DNA of 20,501 nucleotides. It comes from Streptomycetales bacterium. GTDB lineage: Bacteria > Actinomycetota > Actinomycetes > Prado026. Position numbers and translations under genes: made by a program. Numbering within the stretch: position 1 is the stretch's first letter; each line of letters opens with the position of its first letter. Where the stretch lies: the NCBI GenBank assembly GCA_025361995.1, contig JANYIP010000006.1, positions 1 through 20,501 of the forward strand. The letters are read 5' to 3'. The notes beneath the pieces were generated by a model. It was not told the DNA's origin. It saw only the letters and a program-made list of their open reading frames with translations, and searched no databases. Shown in pieces: positions 15,176 to 20,501 of this stretch.

Positions 15176-15982
15176 TCAGCCCTGGCCGCTGGCCAGCGCT
15201 CGCGAGCGGTCCCGGGCAGCCTCGAGGGCGATCAGGAACGCCGCCCGCACCTTGTGGTCCTCCAGCTCGCGCAGAGCCGCAGCCGTCGTACCCGCCGGCG
15301 ACGTCACGTTCTCGCGCAGCGCGACCGGGTGCTCGCCCGTCTCGCGCAGCATCTTGGCCGCACCCACCACCGTCTGGATCACGAGCTCGTTGGCCGTCGA
15401 GCGGGGCAGCCCCAGGTGCACGCCCGCTTCGATCATCGCCTCCACCACGAAGAAGATGTACGCCGGGCCGGAGCCGCTCACCGCCGTCACCGCGTCCTGC
15501 TGCTTCTCCGGCACCCGCAGCACCTTGCCCACCGAGCGCAGCAGCGCCTCCGCCTCGGCCAGGTGCGCCTCGTCGCAGTGCGAGCCGGGCGAGATCGCCG
15601 CCATCCCCTCGTCGACCAGGGCCGGCGTGTTCGGCATCACCCGGACCACCGGCACCCCCTCGGCCAGCCGCGCCTCGATGAACGACGTCGTGATGCCCGC
15701 CGCCAGCGAGACGACCAGCGCGCCGGGGCGTACGTGCGGGGCGATCTCGTCGAGCAGGGCACCCATGTCCTGCGGCTTGACCACCAGGACGATCGTGTCC
15801 GCCTTGGCTGCGGCCTGCGCGTTGTCGAGCACCTCCACGCCATAGCGCTCTGCCAGCTCGGCCGCACGCTCCGGCCGCCGCTCAGCGACGACCAGGTCTG
15901 ACGCCTGCCGGCCCGAGCGCAGCAGCCCGGACAGCAGCGTCTCTCCCATGACTCCGGCGCCCAGCACCGCGACGAGGCTCAT
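15176..15982 (-). CDS. proC: pyrroline-5-carboxylate reductase
   Basis: 268 residues, the normal length. It reduces 1-pyrroline-5-carboxylate to proline with NAD(P)H. The Rossmann loop is VAVLGAGVMGETLLSGLL at the N-terminus; VVRVMPNTPALVDEGM and AVSGSGPAYIFF are the conserved central motifs, and the C-terminal helical dimer domain contains ENVTSPAGTTAAALREL. The ATG at 15982 is preceded by GGTGAG, part of a duplicated 17-base block (separate entry). It lies 36 bases behind proline dehydrogenase. In M. tuberculosis proC holds the equivalent place in this neighbourhood. Confidence 0.97.
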   Translation of the reverse strand: MSLVAVLGAGVMGETLLSGLLRSGRQASDLVVAERRPERAAELAERYGVEVLDNAQAAAKADTIVLVVKPQDMGALLDEIAPHVRPGALVVSLAAGITTSFIEARLAEGVPVVRVMPNTPALVDEGMAAISPGSHCDEAHLAEAEALLRSVGKVLRVPEKQQDAVTAVSGSGPAYIFFVVEAMIEAGVHLGLPRSTANELVIQTVVGAAKMLRETGEHPVALRENVTSPAGTTAAALRELEDHKVRAAFLIALEAARDRSRALASGQG

Positions 15983-16020
15983 CGTCTCACCAGAATCATC
16001 GTCTCACCAGAATCATCGTC
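15981..16020. repeat. 17-base tandem repeat (2.3 copies) in the proline dehydrogenase-proC junction
   Basis: ATCGTCTCACCAGAATC repeats at 15981-15997 and 15998-16014, with ATCGTC following. On the coding (minus) strand each unit contains a GGTGAG ribosome binding site and an ATG. Because 17 is not a multiple of three, ATGs at 16016 and 15999 each open a six-codon frame (M-I-L-V-R-R) whose TGA overlaps the next ATG, the last being proC. Confidence 0.8.
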
Positions 16021-16948
16021 AGGACTTCGACGTCAGCGAGCGCAGGAACAGGCCCAGGTTGGCCGGCTTCTCCGCCATCCGGCGGACCAGGTAGCCGTAC
16101 CACTCGTCGCCGTAGGGCAGGTACACGCGCATCTTCTCCCCTTGCCGGGCCAGCCGCTTCTGCTCCTCGGGCCTGATGCCGTAGAGCATCTGGTACTCGT
16201 ACGATCCCTTCGCCCGGTCGTGCCGGACCGCCAGCGCGCCGGCGATCTCCACCAGCCGCGGGTCGTGCGAGGCCACCATCGGGTACCCCTGCCCGGCCAT
16301 CAAGACCTTCAGGCAGCGGACGTACGAGCGGTCGACGTCCGACTTCTCCTGGTAGGCCACCGACTCCGGCTCCTTGTACGCACCCTTGCAAAGCCGGACC
16401 CGCGAGCCCGCGTGGGCCAGGTCGCGGCAGTCCGCCTCCGTGCGGAACAGGTACGCCTGCAGCACAGCACCCGTCGACGGGAAGTCCCGACGCAGGTCCG
16501 CCAGCGTCGCCAGCGTCGCGTCCGTCGTCGTGTGGTCCTCCATGTCCAGGGTCACCGTCGTCCCCGCCGACGCCGCCGCCGAGCAGATCTGCCGGGCGTG
16601 CTCGAGCGCGATCTTCTCCCCGTCACCGGGCAGCGCCTGACCGATCGCCGAGAGCTTCACGCTCACCTCAGCCCCCGCCGTCAGCCGGGCCTCCGCCAGC
16701 AGCCGCAGCAACGCCAGGTATGCGTCGCGGGTCGCCTCCGCCTGGGTCAGGTCCGTAGTGTCCTCGCCCAGGTGGTCGATCGTCACCAGCCGGCCGTCGC
16801 TGATGAGCTCACGAGTGGCGCGGACCGCGTCCGCCCCGGTCTCGCCGGCCACGAAGCGCCGCACCACCCCTCGGGAGATGGGCGCGTCGGAGACGACCCC
16901 CTTGATCCGGTCGCTGCGCGACACGGACAGCAGAACTCGGCGGATCAC
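16019..16948 (-). CDS. proline dehydrogenase (monofunctional, PutA N-terminal type)
   Basis: 309 residues, matching the short monofunctional FAD-dependent enzymes that oxidise proline to pyrroline-5-carboxylate and pass electrons to the membrane quinone pool. Motifs on the beta8-alpha8 barrel include SVKLSAIGQAL, TLDMEDH, VLQAYLFRTEAD, RLCKGAYKEP, MVASHDPRLVEIA, EYQMLYGIR and the C-terminal YLPYGDEWYGYLVRRMAEKP, whose YxxRRxxE arginines bind proline carboxylate. The start is the GTG at 16948 with AAGGAGG just upstream, the strongest Shine-Dalgarno in the window. No P5C dehydrogenase gene is adjacent; instead the next gene is proC, which runs the opposite reaction. Confidence 0.95.
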   Translation of the reverse strand: MIRRVLLSVSRSDRIKGVVSDAPISRGVVRRFVAGETGADAVRATRELISDGRLVTIDHLGEDTTDLTQAEATRDAYLALLRLLAEARLTAGAEVSVKLSAIGQALPGDGEKIALEHARQICSAAASAGTTVTLDMEDHTTTDATLATLADLRRDFPSTGAVLQAYLFRTEADCRDLAHAGSRVRLCKGAYKEPESVAYQEKSDVDRSYVRCLKVLMAGQGYPMVASHDPRLVEIAGALAVRHDRAKGSYEYQMLYGIRPEEQKRLARQGEKMRVYLPYGDEWYGYLVRRMAEKPANLGLFLRSLTSKS

Positions 16949-17011
16949 GCGGCCTCCTTGCTCGGCAGCTGTGCCGACACCTGCCTACGACTGACTACCG
17001 GTGCGCCCAGG

Positions 17012-17749
17012 CTACGGCGTCCGGCGTTGCAACGTCGCGGCTCCCAGCACCAGGATCGCCACGATGAACGCGGCCACCACGGCGATGTCCCGCCAGAACG
17101 TCGACGTGAGCGTCGTACTCGCCTGCAGCACCCGCATCGCGTCCACCGCGTACGTCAGCGGAAGCACGTCACCGACCAGCTCGAGGAAGCGCGGGAGCAT
17201 CGAGCGGTCGCCCAGCAGCCCGCACAGCAGCAGCTGCGGGATGATCAGCGCCGGCATGAACTGGACCGCCTGGAACTCGGTGCGGGCGAAAGCGCTCAGC
17301 AGCAGTCCCATCGACGAGCCCAGCACTGCCACCAGGACTGCCACCAGCACCACCGCCAGGACCGGACCGGTGATGTCCATGCCCAGCAGCCCGAAGGCCA
17401 CCGCTCCCACCACCGCCGCCTGGACCGTCGCCGCCAGCCCGAACGCGATGCCGTAGCCGAGCAGGAAGTCCAGCTTGCCGACCGGCAGGGCCAGCAAGCG
17501 TTCCAGCGTGCCGCCCGAGCGCTCACGGAGCGTCGCCACCGACGTCACCAGGAACATGATGATCAGCGGGAAGATCCCGAGCAGCAGCGGTCCCCAGTGG
17601 TCGAAGACACCCGGCGACGACGCGAAGATCCAGTCCAGCAGCGCCATGATCCCGGTCGGGGCGAGGAGCAGCAGCGCGATCGTGCGCGGGTCGTGCCGCA
17701 GCTGGGTCAGCACCCGTCGGGTGGTCGCTGACAGGATCCGAGGGTTCAC
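17012..17749 (-). CDS. ABC-2 type transporter permease
   Basis: 245 residues with about six membrane helices: an N-terminal one (LLLLAPTGIMALLDWIF), one around SSPGVFDHWGPLLLGIFPLII, the conserved cytoplasmic segment RERSGGTLERLLALPVGKLD, then three more hydrophobic runs and a final helix before QRRTP. This is the ABC-2/DrrB-like exporter fold. Substrate unknown. I choose the GTG at 17749 because it forms GTGA with the stop of the ATPase gene and gives NPRILSATTRRVLTQLRHDP, a typical start. The upstream extension is Arg/Gly-rich and shadows the ATPase. Confidence 0.92.
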   Translation of the reverse strand: MNPRILSATTRRVLTQLRHDPRTIALLLLAPTGIMALLDWIFASSPGVFDHWGPLLLGIFPLIIMFLVTSVATLRERSGGTLERLLALPVGKLDFLLGYGIAFGLAATVQAAVVGAVAFGLLGMDITGPVLAVVLVAVLVAVLGSSMGLLLSAFARTEFQAVQFMPALIIPQLLLCGLLGDRSMLPRFLELVGDVLPLTYAVDAMRVLQASTTLTSTFWRDIAVVAAFIVAILVLGAATLQRRTP

Positions 17750-18492
17750 GGTGCCACCTCGCCCGGCGGCTCCACGATCGCGAGGAACGCCTGCTCCACG
17801 TCCGCCGCTCCGGTGACGGCCAGCAACCCAGCCTCGGTGTCGTCGGCCACCAGGTCGCCGTCGCGGATCAGCAGCAGCCGGTCGCAGCGGGTCGCCTCGT
17901 CCATCACGTGCGACGACACCAGCAACGTGCACCCGGCGTCGGCCAACCGGTGGAACATCGACCACAGGTCGCGGCGCAGCACCGGGTCCAGGCCGACCGT
18001 CGGCTCGTCCAGGACCAGCAGCTCAGGGCTCCCCAGCAGGGCCGTCGCCAGGCTGACCCGGCTGCGCTGGCCGCCGGAGAGCTGGTCCACCCGCGTCCCC
18101 GCGTACGCCTGCAGGTCCACGCTCGTCAGCACCCGCTCCACGTCACCCGCCGGGGCACCCACCACGGCTGCGAAGTACGTCAGGTTCTCGCGCACCGTGA
18201 GGTCCGTGTAGACCGCCGGCGCCTGCGTGACGTACCCGATCCGGTGGCGCAGCTCGGGCGACCCGGCCGGCAGCCCGAGCACCTCCACCGTGCCGGTTAC
18301 CTTCGCCTGCACCCCGACCAGCGCCCGCATCAACGTCGTCTTGCCGCCGCCGCTCGGGCCGAGCAGGCCCGTCACCTCACCGCGCTTCACGTCGAACCTC
18401 AGCCCGTGCAGGACCTCGCGCTTGCCGCGTACCACTCGCAGGCCGGCGATCCGAACGGCCGGTTCCCGCTCGCCCTGCACGGCCTTCGTCAT
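17746..18492 (-). CDS. ABC transporter ATP-binding protein (ABC-2 exporter)
   Basis: 248 residues with Walker A GPSGGGKTT (45-53), Q-loop Gln90, signature LSGGQ (138-142), Walker B LLVLDEPTVGLD (158-169) and H-loop His195 in VSSHVMDEA. The DEPTVGLDP sequence and MDEA motif are typical of DrrA/CcmA-type exporters. The ATG at 18492 lies in ATGA and overlaps the stop of the TIM-barrel gene; its own stop overlaps the permease start. It forms a dedicated exporter with the 17012-17749 permease. Whether that exporter acts with the upstream TIM-barrel protein is unknown. Confidence 0.94.
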   Translation of the reverse strand: MTKAVQGEREPAVRIAGLRVVRGKREVLHGLRFDVKRGEVTGLLGPSGGGKTTLMRALVGVQAKVTGTVEVLGLPAGSPELRHRIGYVTQAPAVYTDLTVRENLTYFAAVVGAPAGDVERVLTSVDLQAYAGTRVDQLSGGQRSRVSLATALLGSPELLVLDEPTVGLDPVLRRDLWSMFHRLADAGCTLLVSSHVMDEATRCDRLLLIRDGDLVADDTEAGLLAVTGAADVEQAFLAIVEPPGEVAP

Positions 18493-19301
18493 GCGGGATC
18501 CGCGGCGGCAGCGAGGTTGAGCCGCGCGAAGGCCAGCGCCTCGGCTAGGTCCGCCTCGCGGTCGGCCCGGTTCGCCGCCCGCCGCGTGGACACCTCGAGC
18601 ACCACCGTGCCGGTGAACCCGCGCCGGGCCAAGAGCTCCAGTACCTGCGCGCAGGGCTGCCCTCCGCGGCCAGGGACGAGGTGCTCGTCACGGTTCGAGC
18701 CCGAGCCGTCCGCCAGGTGCAGGTGCGCCAGCCGGTCCCCCAGTGCGCTCAGCATCTCCACCGCGTCGGACCCGCTCACCGCGGTGTGCGACAGGTCGAG
18801 AGTCACATGCTCGTAGTCGGCGCGGCTGGGGTCCCAGTCCGGGGCGTACACCTCGGCCTCCCGGCCGGCGGCCTTCCACGGGTACATGTTCTCGACGGCG
18901 AAGACGACCTCCGTCTCCTCTTCCATCCGCGCCACGCCCTCGACGAAGGCCTTCGCGTAGTCGCGCTGCCAGCGGAACGGCGGGTGCACCACGACGGTCG
19001 TCGCACCGAACGCCTCAGCGGCGTCCTTGGAGCGGATCAGCTTGCCCCACGGCTCGGTCCCCCAGACCCGTTGGGTCACGAGCAGGCAGGGTGCGTGCAG
19101 GGCGAGGACGGGTACGCCGTAGTGGTCGGACAGTCGCCGGACGGCCTCGACCTCCTGGCTCAGCGCGTCCGTGGACACCATCAGCTCGACACCGTCGTAC
19201 CCCAGCCGCGCAGCGATCTCGAACGCCGCGGCCGTCGACTCCGGGTACGTCGAGGAGGTCGACAGCGCCACCTTCGCCGCGGGTACCCGGACGACAGCCA
19301 C
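18489..19301 (-). CDS. sugar phosphate isomerase/epimerase-like TIM barrel protein
   Basis: 270 residues of the xylose-isomerase-like/AP-endonuclease-2 fold. Candidate metal ligands fall in the expected strands: His106 in VVVHPPF, Glu137 in AVENMYPW, Asp169 and His172 in TLDLSHT, His195 in LAHLHLADG, the DEHLVPGRG segment (205-213) and Glu236 in VVLEVSTRR. A divalent-metal site thus looks intact. It is the Rv0498-type protein of this locus, whose substrate has not been established to my knowledge. The GTG at 19301 has GGAGG very close in front, and a TACCCT hexamer seven bases before the GTG could drive a nearly leaderless transcript. It is the first gene of the three-gene exporter operon. 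Confidence 0.87.
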   Translation of the reverse strand: MAVVRVPAAKVALSTSSTYPESTAAAFEIAARLGYDGVELMVSTDALSQEVEAVRRLSDHYGVPVLALHAPCLLVTQRVWGTEPWGKLIRSKDAAEAFGATTVVVHPPFRWQRDYAKAFVEGVARMEEETEVVFAVENMYPWKAAGREAEVYAPDWDPSRADYEHVTLDLSHTAVSGSDAVEMLSALGDRLAHLHLADGSGSNRDEHLVPGRGGQPCAQVLELLARRGFTGTVVLEVSTRRAANRADREADLAEALAFARLNLAAAADPA

Positions 19302-19465
19302 GTCCTCCAGGGTAGTGCGCCCCTGCGACGCACTTGATGATCACGATTGAGCCACGGTGCCGACCTTGGATCCCGCGACAGCCCTACGACGGCGCAGCAT
19401 GACGGGGCGGCGGCCGCGATCGCGTTTGTCGCCTCCGAGCGGGAGCACATGGCCAAGGCACGCGC
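19302..19465. other. intergenic region and synteny boundary
   Basis: A 164-base gap where the dense minus-strand gene chain ends and a decayed + strand gene begins. It must contain the promoter of the TIM-barrel operon. I see no inverted repeats of an insertion sequence, tRNA or attachment site. Open frames here have no recognisable domain. Confidence 0.5.
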
Positions 19466-20458
19466 ATGGGACGCCACCGTTCGAGTCGGCTGGTCGCAGG
19501 CACCGGAGCCCTCCTCCTCGCCATCACCGCGGCCGTGGCCTGAACGACCGCCGCATCAGCCGCAACGATCGTGGCCCACCCCACCAAGACACTCGCCGGC
19601 ATCGCCGCGAACTCTCGCGAGTATCGGTCCCTGCTCGCCGCAGCGGGTCACCACCTCGCAGGTCCTCGGCCGCTCGACAGATCAGCCGCCTTGAATCGGC
19701 CGTCCGTCTCGAGCATTCATGTCAGCGGCCCCGCGCTCACCTACGTGGACGACAACTTCGGCGGCGAGAACGTGCTTGCTCGAGACCTCCAGCGGGACCG
19801 TGCTCAACGCCCAGGCGCCGGTGTGGGCTGCAACCTAAAGCCACGGCTGTCTCCGGACGGCAATACCGCGCTATCCATCCTCTACTTCAACCAGGACTGC
19901 ACGGGCTCCGCGATCTTGTTCAACGCACAGATGGACGGAATGACAGGGATGGAGCTCGCGACTGCCCCCGCGAACGCGTATTTCGAACTGCCCAACTTCA
20001 GTCCGGAAGGCTTGACGGTGCTCTACACGCTGGTCCAGGACGACTCGGCCGGGAACTCGAACCTCAATGCCAACTACCTCGGCATCATGACGGTTGCCGG
20101 CGACCACATCTCGACCCTTTCGGCGACCGGTCTCTCGATCTACTCCCCGGAGCTGCCGGCCTGGTCGCCGGACGGACTCCACCTCTCGTACCAGTACGAC
20201 AAGGGCGTCGGTACCTACCGCAACCACGGGATCGCCACGATCAACGCCGACGGGTCCGGAAAGCATCCTGTCGGGCACTGCCGCCCCCGGAACCTCAGCA
20301 TTCATCAGCTCGTGGTCGCCCGACGGGACCGAGATCTTCTACGACGCGGCGCTGCGTAGCACCACGACGGGCATCTACTCCCCGGTTCCCTTTACGCGAC
20401 CGACACCACCGGCACCTACCGCAGCACCGTCGTCGCAGGAACGTCAGCGCACTGGTAA
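19466..20458 (+). pseudogene. broken gene for a secreted PD40/TolB-like beta-propeller protein
   Basis: The ATG at 19466 opens a signal peptide (MGRHRSSRLVAGTGALLLAI, then TAAVA) interrupted by an in-frame TGA at 19541-19543; the same frame continues with TTAASAA and the mature region. PD40-like blades are visible as PRLSPDGNTALSI, PNFSPEGLTVLYT, PAWSPDGLHLSYQ and, in another frame, SSWSPDGTEIFYDAALRST. The frame shifts to +1 and back between about 19773 and 19818 (SGTVLNAQAPVW lies in the alternative frame). It shifts again near 20260-20270 and returns near 20380-20392, finishing with LYATDTTGTYRST and a TAA at 20456. One nonsense codon and two frameshift pairs, in an otherwise clean window, argue for decay rather than sequencing error. 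An intact downstream start at GTG 19571 is unlikely to make a secreted product. Confidence 0.75.
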
Positions 20459-20501
20459 CCGGCACCGTTCGTCACCGGCCCTGGTCCGTCAACCGGGTCT
20501 G
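20459..20501. other. end of window, no gene seen
   Basis: 43 bases after the pseudogene stop. CCGGCACC and CACCGG-like short complementarities are present but too weak to call a terminator. Confidence 0.3.

Noticed and set aside
16949..17011. Terminator after the ABC-2 permease gene
   Set aside because: CGGCA/TGCCG around 16966-16979 is only a five-base stem with no tail, and it lies next to the proline dehydrogenase ribosome binding site.
16142..17731. A 529-codon + strand open frame rich in Arg, Gln and His
   Set aside because: It is antisense to proline dehydrogenase and the ABC-2 permease and crosses their intergenic gap; its composition is typical of a shadow frame.
19347..19694. A 115-codon + strand frame before the pseudogene as a separate gene
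   Set aside because: No domain, no clear ribosome binding site, and it overlaps the reconstructed signal-peptide frame.

Overview
The window is a chromosomal segment from a very GC-rich actinobacterium (class Actinomycetes). This rests on the high-GC codon usage, the many GTG starts, the Rex-hemACDB layout known from Streptomyces, and the order TIM-barrel protein, proC, excisionase-like HTH, bS22, galE2-like SDR, acyltransferase, serB-like phosphatase, glutaredoxin, hemA-hemC-hemD-hemB. That order closely follows the Mycobacterium tuberculosis Rv0498-Rv0512 neighbourhood. Genus cannot be assigned by eye. Nearly everything is on the minus strand; the exceptions are a serB-like phosphatase and a decayed gene at the right edge.

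Right to left, in transcription order: at 19302-20501 a lower-GC strip on the + strand holds a broken secreted beta-propeller gene. From 19301 down to 17012, a sugar-isomerase-like TIM barrel and an ABC-2 exporter (ATPase and permease) are chained by 4-base overlaps. Next come proline dehydrogenase and pyrroline-5-carboxylate reductase (16948-15176), separated by a 17-base tandem duplication. Then follows a MacA/MacB-like efflux set (lipoprotein adaptor, ATPase, FtsX-type permease), again joined by 4-base overlaps, with an AcuC-type deacetylase 10 bases behind it (15122-10678). After a promoter-like gap comes a small regulator and housekeeping group: an excisionase-type HTH, the 32-residue ribosomal protein bS22, an atypical SDR and a lysophospholipid-acyltransferase-like protein (10512-8023).

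The convergent gap 7732-8022, between the acyltransferase and the serB-like gene, contains two successive inverted-repeat units of about 110 bp each. They do not belong to any gene and are the least explained structure here. The serB-like gene (+) starts only 27 bases from a divergent acyl-CoA synthetase gene (-), which is coupled to a glutaredoxin. A 14-bp hairpin beginning at the glutaredoxin stop codon separates that pair from the next operon.

The left end is the tetrapyrrole operon rex-hemA-hemC-hemD-hemB (4799 to 1, hemB truncated by the window edge). A good Rex-operator match overlaps the -35 and spacer of a promoter in front of rex. This suggests that NADH/NAD+ state controls both the repressor and haem precursor synthesis. 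I found no CRISPR array, tRNA, rRNA, prophage or intact insertion sequence. Most of the window is ordinary core-genome content. The points worth a second look are the paired 110-bp inverted repeats, the duplicated ribosome-binding-site/mini-ORF chain before proC, the putative Rex switch, the degenerate catalytic motifs in HemD and the SDR, and the decaying gene at the right end.
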